A DNA stretch of 64,000 bases, from assembly GCF_003332275.1 (NCBI RefSeq), contig NZ_QOVA01000016.1, forward strand, positions 1 through 64,000. The letters are read 5' to 3'. Position numbers and translations under genes: made by a program. The stretch is from Edaphovirga cremea. Lineage in GTDB: Bacteria; Pseudomonadota; Gammaproteobacteria; Enterobacterales; Enterobacteriaceae. Positions within the stretch are counted from its first letter, which is position 1. Each line of letters starts with the position of its first letter. The notes below the pieces were generated by a model. That model saw nothing but the letters and a program-made list of their open reading frames with translations, searched no databases and was not told the origin of the DNA. Positions 1-8,645 of this stretch are shown piece by piece.

Positions 1-1227
1 ATCGTCAATGCCGGGGCCAGCTTCCAGAACACCTGGTTTGCCGCCAGCAGTTCGCTGATCAAGGGCAGCGGCAGCGCCTGGGCGCTGGAGAACAACATCA
101 CCCGGCCCATGCTGATCGGCGACCTGAACGTGGCACCGACCGTGGGGATCATGACCGGTGAAAAGAGTACCGGCGGGTACGCCAGCCTGAGTGCCGGCAG
201 CCAGAGCCTGGGCTCCATGACGGTGTCGCAATACCAGAACACCTCGGTCTCCGAGTTTTACCAGGCCAGCAACAGCACCTCATTTTACTACAGCCGGCAG
301 TTTGGGCCCACGCGGCTGAGTTACAACTACAGCCGCTATAGCCGCAGCGAACTCCACCAGTTGCAAAGCTCGTGGAATGCGCGGGGCAACGGGGTATGGG
401 CGGTGATTTCCGCCGGGGTGCAGAAGGGCGGGTATAACCAGAGCGACAACAACTACGGGGTGTTCCTCAACACCACCATCATGCTCAACAACAGTAACGC
501 CACGCTCAACGCGGCCTACGAGAATGACAAGCTGCACACCGGCGGCAGTTACACCCGTGACTTTGAAGACAGTACCGGCACGACCTACGCCGGGGCGGAC
601 TTCAGTGAAGTGGGCCGCACCAATGCGTTCGGCCTGACCGGTCGGCGCAGCGGCACCCGCGGTGACGCCTCGGTGCGTGTCGGGGTAGACGACCGGGTGA
701 CCAACGGCAGTTTCAACTACAACGGCATGCTGGCTGCCAGCAAAGACGGCATTGCACTGGGGCGGACCAGCCTGAGTGGTGCGGCGCTGCTGGTCAAAAC
801 CCCGGATCTGGGTGACATGAAGTACGGCTTCAAGGTCGAGGGGTACCCGGTGGCGGGCGGCAGTACCTATGCGGTTCCGCTGGGCAGCTATCAGGACGTG
901 GTGTTCGCCAGCGCCCAGTCGGTGGACGCCGGGACGGACATGAATATCCGCCTGCCGGCCAACGTGGTACGCGCCCATCCCGGGCAGGTGTACCCGGTGA
1001 ACGCCGAGGTGGAGATGAACATTCTGTACAACGGTTTCCTGGTGGACGGCAGCGGGCATCCGATCAGCGGCACGGTGAAAGAGACGGGCGACACCGTCTA
1101 TCCGAACGGGCTGTTCTCGGTGGCGTCATCGACGCTGCTCAGGCAGATCACCGTGGAGGGCACGCAGCGCTACCGCTGTGACCTGACCCTGCCGAAAGAC
1201 AACCGCTACCAGTGCGTGGCGGGCTAG
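1..1227 (+). CDS. Fimbrial outer-membrane usher, CS1/Tcf class (3' part)
   Basis: The frame is open from the first base, so the gene starts before the window; about 408 C-terminal residues are visible. The protein is rich in Tyr, Asn, Gly and Ser and has alternating aromatic and polar residues, as expected for usher beta-strands (for example SFYYSRQFGPTRLSYNYSRYS). The C-terminal region (AHPGQVYPVNAEVEMNI, then a small domain ending with two cysteines, RYRCDLTLPKDNRYQCVAG) resembles the end of TcfC/CooC/CfaC-type ushers. The inferred role is export and assembly of pilin subunits through the outer membrane. It sits 79 bp before a chaperone gene and heads a usher-chaperone-pilin-adhesin series. 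Family assignment is by recognition and context. Confidence 0.8.
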   Translation: MVNAGASFQNTWFAASSSLIKGSGSAWALENNITRPMLIGDLNVAPTVGIMTGEKSTGGYASLSAGSQSLGSMTVSQYQNTSVSEFYQASNSTSFYYSRQFGPTRLSYNYSRYSRSELHQLQSSWNARGNGVWAVISAGVQKGGYNQSDNNYGVFLNTTIMLNNSNATLNAAYENDKLHTGGSYTRDFEDSTGTTYAGADFSEVGRTNAFGLTGRRSGTRGDASVRVGVDDRVTNGSFNYNGMLAASKDGIALGRTSLSGAALLVKTPDLGDMKYGFKVEGYPVAGGSTYAVPLGSYQDVVFASAQSVDAGTDMNIRLPANVVRAHPGQVYPVNAEVEMNILYNGFLVDGSGHPISGTVKETGDTVYPNGLFSVASSTLLRQITVEGTQRYRCDLTLPKDNRYQCVAG

Positions 1228-1306
1228 CGGGCCATGGACTACGCCGTATTTCACGGCACTTGGATTGTACGATAATTGAACAGACAGACTAAATGTGAGT
1301 AACCAT

Positions 1307-2014
1307 ATGAAACAGATGATGAACACTTTCCGTACCAAATTTAGCCGTATTCCTTTGGCTTTGGGGCTGCTGGCGGTAAGCGGGCTGGTGCAGGCCGACG
1401 GCCAGTTGATGGTGATGCCCGCGCGCAGCACGGTGGAAGGCAAGCAGAACCGCACGGTGCAGGTCAGTAATCTGGGAGACAAGCCGCTGTACCTGAAAAT
1501 CGACCTGATGCTGGTTGAAAACCCCGGCCAGAGCCCGGAGCGCAAAAAGGCGATGGGTGAGGTTGCCCTGCCAGAGATGATGGTCAACCCGGCGAAACTG
1601 ACGCTCGGCCCCGGCCAGAAGCGGGATATCAACCTGGTGGCGTTGAAGGTGCCCGCCCGGGAGACGGTATACCGGCTGTATATCGTACCGGTGTCGAGCA
1701 TCAAGGTAGTGGATGACGGCAGCAAAGACAAAATCAAGGCACCGGTCAACTTTGGTATCGCGTATGGCGTGGTGGTGCACCACCAGCCGCCGACGACGTC
1801 GCAGATCCGCGGCTGGACGCACCAGTGTACGGCGGGCGGACTGCAACTGACGTCAACAGGGAATGTGCGCACGCCGTTCACCCAGTTGCAGGTGACGCCG
1901 GCGGGCAGTATGCCGTCCGATCAGAACGTGTATCCCGGTACGCCACTGGTGTTCCCGGCGAAAAGTGTGAAAGGAAATGCCGATGGCAAACCGTTTGACG
2001 TGCGTTGCCCGTAG
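1307..2014 (+). CDS. Periplasmic fimbrial chaperone, CS1 class
   Basis: About 235 residues with an N-terminal signal peptide (hydrophobic stretch ending VSGLVQADG). The mature part begins with a beta-strand pattern common to pilus chaperones (QLMVMPARSTVEGKQNRTVQVSN) and contains PGQKRDINLVALKVPARETVYRLYIVP, which matches alpha-class chaperones such as CooB and TcfA. It would cap pilin subunits in the periplasm and hand them to the usher. An upstream GTG at 1295 is possible, but the ATG at 1307 has a GTGAG element at a suitable distance. Two cysteines near the C terminus (HQCTAGG and VRCP) could form a disulphide. It lies between usher and pilin genes. Confidence 0.82.
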   Translation: MKQMMNTFRTKFSRIPLALGLLAVSGLVQADGQLMVMPARSTVEGKQNRTVQVSNLGDKPLYLKIDLMLVENPGQSPERKKAMGEVALPEMMVNPAKLTLGPGQKRDINLVALKVPARETVYRLYIVPVSSIKVVDDGSKDKIKAPVNFGIAYGVVVHHQPPTTSQIRGWTHQCTAGGLQLTSTGNVRTPFTQLQVTPAGSMPSDQNVYPGTPLVFPAKSVKGNADGKPFDVRCP

Positions 2015-2073
2015 GGTTGCAACCGGGATACTGCTGTGCGGCGCATAAGAGAAGCTAAAAAGGGATCAGCACC

Positions 2074-2592
2074 ATGAGGGTATGGCAACAGATAATTGCG
2101 GCGGTTCTGCTACTGCCAGGCATTACTGCCAATGCAGTGGACTTGGGCAGTGTGGATGTCAGTATTTTGCTGACCAACCTGCCGCAAATTACGGTTGAGA
2201 AACCGGGCGGCGGCTGGTACGACACGCCGCTGGAGTTGATCAACGGTGAGGGCAGTGATGTCACCCGCTATAAGGCGCAGATAGAGGTGGATGTCAAAAT
2301 CCGCAATGGCAGTGACTTCACCGTCTCGCTGGTTAACCCGATGAATTTGACCCATGAATCCAATAGCGCACTGATTTTCACCAATGAACTGGTGCAGTTT
2401 GGGAGCAGTGGTACTGCGCTGCAAACGCTGAGTTCCACCCCGCTGGATTTCAGCAATACGATCATCGGTGGGGGGATCTCCACAGGGCGTTACGTAATAT
2501 CGGTGGGAGCCAACGAGCCTGCCGGCGGTTTCAGGAACGTCGTGGGTAATTACGTGGGTGAGCTGGTGCTGATGTTTGAGGCGAAGGTCTGA
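2074..2592 (+). CDS. Major fimbrial subunit, CS1-type pilin
   Basis: 172 residues with a clear signal peptide (MRVWQQIIAAVLLLPGITANA). The mature sequence has VDLGSVDVSILLTNLPQITVEKP near its start and GNYVGELVLMFEAKV at the end, resembling the CS1 pilin family (CooA, CfaB, TcfB, CblA). Pilins of this class carry no conserved disulphide, and no cysteine is seen here. It would polymerise into the fimbrial shaft after chaperone delivery. The start is supported by an AGGGA element ten bases upstream. The tip-adhesin gene begins about 100 bp downstream. Confidence 0.85.
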   Translation: MRVWQQIIAAVLLLPGITANAVDLGSVDVSILLTNLPQITVEKPGGGWYDTPLELINGEGSDVTRYKAQIEVDVKIRNGSDFTVSLVNPMNLTHESNSALIFTNELVQFGSSGTALQTLSSTPLDFSNTIIGGGISTGRYVISVGANEPAGGFRNVVGNYVGELVLMFEAKV

Positions 2593-2692
2593 CATGTTCT
2601 TCCTATTACCAGGGCTGATACGTCAGGCATATGAGACGATAGACACTGTAATTTCTACATTTATTACGAATGTAAAATATCAAGGAATGATG

Positions 2693-3769
2693 ATGAAAAT
2701 ACGTTTTCCATCGCTTGCCTTTTTAGGGGCGCTTCTGCTGGGTAATAGTATTCAGCCCGCTTTGGCTGATACGTTCTACAGAACCGATCTCACGAACTGT
2801 TCAATCAGCGACATTGGTAATAATCAGTGGAAAGTCGCTTTTGATTTCCAACCTACACCGCGCTCAAGCGGGTCCGGCGTTGCGCCAAATTCGACCAACT
2901 ATCTCGTCATAAAAATTCCGACTATTTCAAGCACGGGGTTGAGCACGTCAAATTTCGTGTGGAATCCGGTACCCATCACGGAGCTTAAAATGCCTACTGG
3001 GGTTGCTGTCCGTAATTCGCCGAGTAGTGGAACCCCCGGAATAACCCTTGCACAGCCTACGGGTAGTCTGATATTAACACCGAGCATTTCTGGAAGTGTG
3101 ACATTTATTATCACGCCGACAACAGCGAATAATGCGTACCCGGCGGCAGTCGTCTCTACAACTGCCACAAGTACAGATGGTAACGCAAGTAACGGAAATT
3201 ACTGGTTTATACCCAACCGAACGACGGGTGCCTGTACTATGAGCAGTGGTGACCCAGGAGGCACGATTCCTCCGATCACTGAGGTCATAACCCCAGATCC
3301 TGTGTTTAAAATGTCAACCGCGACGTGGGTACTTAATACAACGGATGTTGGAGATTTGCCAGATGTTACAGCTGCAGGTCCCGGTTATCTCGCCACGATT
3401 CAAAATATCAACAACAACAGCCTGTGCGTGAACTATGTGCTGGCTGGGGTGAAAAAATATACCTATGCGTTGAAGGTGAGCAATACCCCCAGCACGCAAG
3501 GAGGGCGCAGTTTGTTTATGATGCAAGGTCCTGATAGCAGTCAGTTATTCTATAATCTGAAGTTGAAGAGTTCTGTTGGTGCAGCAAATGACTATCAATT
3601 CCCTGCGTCTGAAACGCTCAACCATATTAACTTGCAACAAGGGAATGATATTGGGGATGGCCGCAGCCAGATGTGTTGGACACCGGAAATAAACCTGTTC
3701 AAGAACACCTCAACGAAAGAGGGCATGCATACTGGTACCCTGGATTTTATTATTACCCCTAAAGCATAA
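2693..3769 (+). CDS. Minor fimbrial tip subunit, CfaE/CblD family
   Basis: 358 residues from the chosen start. Three ATG codons lie in a row (2687, 2690, 2693); the third is favoured because AAGGA at 2682-2686 is then at normal spacing. A signal peptide ends near QPALADTFY. The body is Ser/Thr/Asn-rich with two halves, as in CooD/CfaE/CblD adhesins, and ends in a pilin-like domain (CWTPEINLFKNTSTKEGMHTGTLDF). By analogy it initiates assembly and sits at the fimbrial tip, where it may bind host or plant glycans. Base composition is lower in GC than the usher and chaperone genes. The binding target cannot be told from sequence. Confidence 0.78.
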   Translation: MKIRFPSLAFLGALLLGNSIQPALADTFYRTDLTNCSISDIGNNQWKVAFDFQPTPRSSGSGVAPNSTNYLVIKIPTISSTGLSTSNFVWNPVPITELKMPTGVAVRNSPSSGTPGITLAQPTGSLILTPSISGSVTFIITPTTANNAYPAAVVSTTATSTDGNASNGNYWFIPNRTTGACTMSSGDPGGTIPPITEVITPDPVFKMSTATWVLNTTDVGDLPDVTAAGPGYLATIQNINNNSLCVNYVLAGVKKYTYALKVSNTPSTQGGRSLFMMQGPDSSQLFYNLKLKSSVGAANDYQFPASETLNHINLQQGNDIGDGRSQMCWTPEINLFKNTSTKEGMHTGTLDFIITPKA

Positions 3770-3826
3770 ATTATATTATTTTAAAAGAATAATAATTCTT
3801 TCATTTATCGGCTCCAGGAGGGAACC

Positions 3827-4528
3827 GTGGCTAAGAAAAGAGTAGCAATTCAATGTCCATGTCTTTATACCCGCAAGGGGATTGAAGAAATCCTGCTTGA
3901 TACGCAATTTTCAGCGAAGTGTAAAATTGTTGCCAGTATTAGCCACCTTGACCAGTATGAGAACCGATTAATAAAGTTAACTACTGTTGATATTATTATC
4001 GTGACGCTGAGTAGCACGGTTGACGATCCCGCGTCTACCTTACGCCTTTTCGGTGAGTTTTTACCCACTGCGCATCCTAATGCCCGGATATTATTGATTG
4101 CTGATATTATACCCACTGGGGTAATGGCTCGCTACTTATCGGATCTCAAAAATATTGGCGCCGTACTGGATACATCAAAATCACTGGATGTATTAGAAAA
4201 TCAATTGGTTATCAATATTGGAAAATTTGCTGAGGTATATAAATTTGGCAAGGTAGCCGCACTCCCACTTTCCCTGCGGGAAACCATAGTATTGCGACGG
4301 CTTCTCGAGGGAGAAAAAACGGCGGGTATTGCCAAAGACCTACAGATTAGCCCCAAGACGGTCAGTAATTATAAGCGTTCAGCAATGGTAAAATTAAATA
4401 TCAGATCGTTACAACCCCTTATAATTAACGAACGTAACAATGAATCATTAAATGATGAGGTAGAGCTGAGTAGTTCTGGAATAAATAACAAAAACCCGGT
4501 TTCCAAATATTTCCCTATATGGAAATGA
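3827..4528 (+). CDS. LuxR-type HTH regulator with pseudo-receiver domain
   Basis: 233 residues from a GTG start with a strong AGGAGGG element just upstream. The C-terminal part carries a LuxR/FixJ helix-turn-helix (LPLSLRETIVLRRLLEGEKTAGIAKDLQISPKTVSNYK, residues about 148-188). The N-terminal 130 residues resemble a response-regulator fold, but the strand that normally ends in the phospho-acceptor Asp reads DIIIVTLSS, so phosphorylation is unlikely. This is the RcsA/FimZ-like pattern. It is 57 bp downstream of the tip-adhesin gene on the same strand, so it most likely regulates the fimbrial operon. A Ser/Asn-rich tail follows the HTH domain. Confidence 0.75.
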   Translation: MAKKRVAIQCPCLYTRKGIEEILLDTQFSAKCKIVASISHLDQYENRLIKLTTVDIIIVTLSSTVDDPASTLRLFGEFLPTAHPNARILLIADIIPTGVMARYLSDLKNIGAVLDTSKSLDVLENQLVINIGKFAEVYKFGKVAALPLSLRETIVLRRLLEGEKTAGIAKDLQISPKTVSNYKRSAMVKLNIRSLQPLIINERNNESLNDEVELSSSGINNKNPVSKYFPIWK

Positions 4529-4674
4529 GAAGAACCAAGGGAACAGTAACCAGTCAGGGTATTGTCAATTGACTGTGTTTTTATACTCTCGCGGAACTTT
4601 AGGTATTATTTGGAATACTTAAGGATTTACCTTTAAACTGCTTGCTTTTAATGGATTAAACAAACAGAGATATT

Positions 4675-5577
4675 ATGAGAGTCTTACCTAAACTTCAACA
4701 GCTCCAGGTATTTCAGGCGGTCATTCTGCATGGAAGTATCCGCGCTGCAGCAAAAGCACTTGACCAGTCTCAACCAGGAATAACACGCAGCTTGCAGGAA
4801 TTGGAGCAAACACTCGGCACGCCGTTGGTGATAAGAGGGGGCGGCGGCGTTATGCCTACTGAAGCGGGTATTATGTTTCATACGCGTATGGAGTTGGTGT
4901 TAAATGAGTTAAATCGTACCCTTGATGAAATTGAGCACCTCAATAACCTGACGTCAGGTACCGTTGGCGTGGGGCTGTCGTCGTTACCCATTTTAACCCT
5001 ATTCTCTGCGGCTTTAGGGAAATTTAGGAAAATCCATCCAAACTCAAATGTTTTTACCATGGAAGGGCAAACCAATGTGCTATTGCCTTCCCTGCGCAGT
5101 GGTAAACTCGATTTTATAATAGGTACAGCCGTACCTTCTGAATATTTGAGTGGGCTGGTGCAAGAGCCTTTATTTAAAACCACATACAGGGTATACGCCC
5201 GCAAAGGCCACCCATTGTCCCGTTGCACCTCACTGAGCCAGTTACAGGACGCTGACTGGTATTTACCGGTAACGACAATGGGGCAGTACAATCCACTGGA
5301 GTTATTGCTTTTTAATTCTCCAAATAAAGCGGTAATGCGCGGTACTGGCACTGCGGCTCTGCAAATGGTTCTTCATGCTGATTTTTTGACCGTTGTGCCA
5401 AAAGCCATGGTCCGTGCGCATTTCCTCGCTCAAAATCTTTCTATTATTCCGGTGAATGAAACGCTTCCTGATGCAGAGTTCTCCTTGACCTACTCTTCAG
5501 AACGCCCCATAACGCAAGCGGCGAAAAGTTTGATGGATAGGTTTCGCTGGGAGAGCCAACATTATCCGTGGGATTGA
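4675..5577 (+). CDS. LysR-family transcriptional regulator, TdcA-like
   Basis: 300 residues. An N-terminal winged HTH (LPKLQQLQVFQAVILHGSIRAAAKALDQSQPGITRSLQELE) is followed by a LysR substrate-binding domain. Both ends resemble TdcA, the threonine/serine catabolic activator, especially LPKLQQLQVF at the start and LHADFLTVVP...IPVNETLPDAEFS near the end. No tdc genes are near, so the regulated target is unknown. It is separated by 146 bp from the fimbrial regulator and is convergent with the DUF2207 gene. It could instead be a general LysR paralogue of the TdcA subfamily. Confidence 0.75.
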   Translation: MRVLPKLQQLQVFQAVILHGSIRAAAKALDQSQPGITRSLQELEQTLGTPLVIRGGGGVMPTEAGIMFHTRMELVLNELNRTLDEIEHLNNLTSGTVGVGLSSLPILTLFSAALGKFRKIHPNSNVFTMEGQTNVLLPSLRSGKLDFIIGTAVPSEYLSGLVQEPLFKTTYRVYARKGHPLSRCTSLSQLQDADWYLPVTTMGQYNPLELLLFNSPNKAVMRGTGTAALQMVLHADFLTVVPKAMVRAHFLAQNLSIIPVNETLPDAEFSLTYSSERPITQAAKSLMDRFRWESQHYPWD

Positions 5578-5680
5578 TGCAGGTTTTGCTTCGGTCTTAA
5601 ATTAACCGGCTTGCTGAATACTCTGTACGCTATCGGGAAGGTAAGTGATGGTTTTGCATGGATGGGACGCAGGAAGAAAC

Positions 5681-5708
5681 GGATGCCGGGTTGTCATGAC
5701 CGGCATCC
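5681..5708 (-). terminator. Hairpin after the lemA-DUF2207 pair
   Basis: A 9-bp inverted repeat (GGATGCCGG at 5681-5689 and CCGGCATCC at 5700-5708) lies 12 bases beyond the DUF2207 stop codon on the minus strand. It is followed on that strand by GTTTCTTCC, a weak U-tract. It is a plausible terminator for the minus-strand operon. Confidence 0.5.
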
Positions 5709-5720
5709 TGCGTGATCCCT

Positions 5721-7805
5721 TTACCAGCCGCCACCGCCACCACCACCCGATCCCCCTCCAGACGAACCACCACCTGATGAGCCCGAACCGCTGTGGCTGG
5801 AACCTGAGCTTGAACCCGAGCCCGAACTGCTGCTGGGGGTAGCCCTGGAAGATGAACAACAGGATTGGCTGAAGTGATGCACGCTGTTCCAGTCTGCATC
5901 GGCAAACACTTCCGACATGGCACCGGTGCTGATCAAGTATTGCGCAAAGGTATTTGCCCACGTCTGTCCCACGCCGAGCGCCAGTGCAACAGGCAGCATG
6001 CTTTCAAAATGGGAGACCAATTTATCTGGCGGATAAAGTGCCTGATAGCGGTGTTTTTCTGCCGCACCGAGATACAATTTCATCCCTTGTGCGATAGCCA
6101 GATCATTCAGGCCCCGTTGTGTGTAACGAGGTGCCAGCCAATAAAAAATCACGCACAGCAGAATGGCGACCAGCAGAGCACCCATGTAACCGGCGGGAAA
6201 TTGCGTTATGGGCAAGAGTTCAAACATGAAAAGACCGCTGGCAAACGTCAGGAAAGGACCAAATATCAGCGATATAAACAGAGGAAAGCATCCCCAGCTG
6301 TTAACTGTTTTTCTCGGACTAAATAAAAACCTTAGCGGTACAGAAAGCAGGGTGATGCCCAAAAGCAGGAACAATAACGCGGGGAAAGTCACTATTGCGG
6401 CCCCAGAGCTGAATAATGCGCCAGAAATAACGGGGATCAGCAGCATGATGTATATTCCGCGTCGTACTGGCGTACCCCATTTACGGAATAATTGTGCACG
6501 CTGGTCTTCACAACGTTTCTCCAATAACTTGCGCGCATTTTGCATAGGCCGCTGATAGGCCAGGCTGAGATTAATGTTCATGCGATCGCCTGTAAACAGG
6601 GTACTCAGCAACTGTTTATCATCGGCATTTAACCGCTGGCCGTCATTGTCAGGTCGGCGTGATAGCCACTGTTCATCTACGGAATGACTCTTTGAAAACC
6701 ACGAGCTTTTGCGTTTGCTCTCTTTTACCGTGATGCTGACACCGCGTTTGGCAACCAAATCCAGCAGATCGCTGCTGAAGGCCACGTCATCGTACTTACG
6801 CTGGGTGATATAGCGCAGATAACCCGGTGACACAGTGGCTGGCCGCGAATACAGCGGCACAATCGGTGGCATCTTCAGTCCGATGGCCGTTACATTTTTA
6901 CGCCACCAAAGCAGGTAATAGCCGACGAGGAGGATCACCGGAATCCATAACGCGCAGGTTTTGGTGGTCGGTAATAGCAGATGCACGAGCGGTGACGCGG
7001 CTATGGGGGCGGGTGCGCTGGCAAGAATGGTCCGTGGCCAGGTATAGGCAACGGTCAGACCTTTACCTTCTCCGAGCGGTTGTAAGGTCTGCACACTGCC
7101 ATCGGGCAGGATCTGGGCGTTTTGCTCTTTTGCACCTTGTACGCCAGTGTAGACATCAATGGAGCGCAGCCGGGTATCTCGGCCTTCTTTATTCAGGAAG
7201 GCGCTGGCTCCGGGCAATTCCAGATGAAAACTGGCCTTGCTGATTGAATAGGCCCAGTCATTCCCCGTCACATTCCAGTAAAGTTCATCCCATTCGGGGA
7301 ATCGGCTGAAATGGTTGCTGACTTGATACTGGATCTCATAGTTATGGATGCCGGGTTGCAGTAAGTGGTCAGCACGACCAATGCGTACAGTGATCGTTTT
7401 TCCTGATTTATCCACGCTATACGGTTCTGCTACTCCGTTACGCAATACATTTTTGATCTGATAATCGACGCTGAAAATTTTGCCATCCTGCCGGTTCCAG
7501 GTTAACGGCAGCGTTCGGAAAATCCCTCTGCGTATTTGTTGGCCCAAAGACAGCACTTTGATGTTTTCACTCATCTCCATGCTGCCGTCCAGGTTAAAAT
7601 GTGCCCGGGTATCGAAAGATACAATATGTTCATAAGCTCGCACGACGCGGGGAACCCTGGGCGATTTCTGTGGTGTTTCCCTGTTGGAAGCGCTGGCGAC
7701 AGGTACACTTATCGCAATATCATGGGGCGTAGCCTGAACAGTCCCTGCCATCAACACCAGGCACACCCAGAAAACGCGCAATATCCCGCCGGAGACGTCT
7801 GCCAT
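5721..7805 (-). CDS. DUF2207 membrane protein with Gly/Ser-rich tail
   Basis: 694 residues from ATG 7805. That start is chosen over one 60 bases upstream because GGAG lies seven bases before it and the lemA stop is only four bases away. A signal peptide or first membrane segment (ILRVFWVCLVLMAGTVQATP) precedes an extracytoplasmic DUF2207 domain. Further membrane segments are near LWIPVILLVGYYLLWW, around GIYIMLLIPVISGALF, and FISLIFGPFLTFASGLFMF to GALLVAILLCVIFYWLA. The C-terminal 45 residues are almost only Ser and Gly (ending GGGGGGGW), which is typical of this family. Function is unknown; the pairing with lemA is common and suggests an envelope-associated complex. Confidence 0.85.
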   Translation of the reverse strand: MADVSGGILRVFWVCLVLMAGTVQATPHDIAISVPVASASNRETPQKSPRVPRVVRAYEHIVSFDTRAHFNLDGSMEMSENIKVLSLGQQIRRGIFRTLPLTWNRQDGKIFSVDYQIKNVLRNGVAEPYSVDKSGKTITVRIGRADHLLQPGIHNYEIQYQVSNHFSRFPEWDELYWNVTGNDWAYSISKASFHLELPGASAFLNKEGRDTRLRSIDVYTGVQGAKEQNAQILPDGSVQTLQPLGEGKGLTVAYTWPRTILASAPAPIAASPLVHLLLPTTKTCALWIPVILLVGYYLLWWRKNVTAIGLKMPPIVPLYSRPATVSPGYLRYITQRKYDDVAFSSDLLDLVAKRGVSITVKESKRKSSWFSKSHSVDEQWLSRRPDNDGQRLNADDKQLLSTLFTGDRMNINLSLAYQRPMQNARKLLEKRCEDQRAQLFRKWGTPVRRGIYIMLLIPVISGALFSSGAAIVTFPALLFLLLGITLLSVPLRFLFSPRKTVNSWGCFPLFISLIFGPFLTFASGLFMFELLPITQFPAGYMGALLVAILLCVIFYWLAPRYTQRGLNDLAIAQGMKLYLGAAEKHRYQALYPPDKLVSHFESMLPVALALGVGQTWANTFAQYLISTGAMSEVFADADWNSVHHFSQSCCSSSRATPSSSSGSGSSSGSSHSGSGSSGGGSSGGGSGGGGGGGW

Positions 7806-7809
7806 TGCT

Positions 7810-8352
7810 TTACTCCATCCGTGGTAACTTCGCATCCTCGGGATCCTCAAGCTCAAAAAAAGCATCCGTTTTAAACGTAAACAAATGGGCCAACAGTAAA
7901 CTTGGGAAAGACTCCACCAGGATATTGAAATCGCGCACCGTGCTGTTGAAATAGCGACGCGCCATCTGTAGCTGTTCTTCTATTTCAGCCAGTGATTGTT
8001 GTAAAGACAGGAAATTCCCATTGGCTTTAAGTTCAGGATAGGCTTCTGCCAAGGCAAACACGCGACCGAGGACACCCGAATATTCCCGCTCATTCTCGGC
8101 AATCCGACAGGTATCACCTATCAGGTTGCTACGCTGGCGGGTAATTTCTTCCAGGAGATCTTTTTCGTGCTGGGCATAACGTTTGACCAGGCTCAGCAGA
8201 TTGGGGGCCAGATCGTGACGGCGCTTGAGCTGCACCGCAATTCCACTCCAGGCTTCGTCTTTGAAACGGCGCAAGGAGATAAAGCGATTATAGGTCACCA
8301 CTGCCCAGATAAGCACCACGGCACCGATGGCCAAAGCGGCATAAATTTCCAT
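7810..8352 (-). CDS. lemA: LemA family protein
   Basis: 180 residues. One N-terminal membrane segment (YAALAIGAVVLIWAVVTYNRF) is followed by helical coiled-coil regions with the LemA signature pattern (LRRFKDEAWSGIAVQLKRRHDLAPNLLSLVKRYAQHEKDLLEEITRQRSNL). LemA proteins are envelope proteins of poorly known function. It is the first gene of a two-gene minus-strand operon and ends four bases before the DUF2207 start. Confidence 0.88.
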   Translation of the reverse strand: MEIYAALAIGAVVLIWAVVTYNRFISLRRFKDEAWSGIAVQLKRRHDLAPNLLSLVKRYAQHEKDLLEEITRQRSNLIGDTCRIAENEREYSGVLGRVFALAEAYPELKANGNFLSLQQSLAEIEEQLQMARRYFNSTVRDFNILVESFPSLLLAHLFTFKTDAFFELEDPEDAKLPRME

Positions 8353-8645
8353 TTTTCAATCCATGTTTGACAGTAAAAGCATAATCCGTTGGTATGGATA
8401 CTATCGCACACTGGTATGGCTGGTAAATCGTGAAAGTTTCCTGATAACAAGGAAACCGTACGCTGTGATGCCTCCAGTTCTGGCCGTTTCAGCTCGGTGA
8501 GTCAGTTGGTCTGACGCAAAGCAGGCAATTGAATAACCAGAGGAAGTCACAATTTTGTGCCACAGGCCATGCATATTTTCCGTATTTTGAGGGATAATTG
8601 AGGACGCAGGCTAAAAGGATGCCCATATAGAGAGGGGAAAGGACG

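Noticed and set aside
280..1059. 259-codon minus-strand ORF opposite the usher gene
   Set aside because: It mirrors the GC-rich usher frame; the product is Val/His/Arg-rich with no family character. The plus-strand usher is recognised.
5602..5961. Minus and plus ORFs over the Gly/Ser-coding end of the DUF2207 gene
   Set aside because: Products of low-complexity DNA read in other frames; the Gly/Ser tail is a normal family feature.
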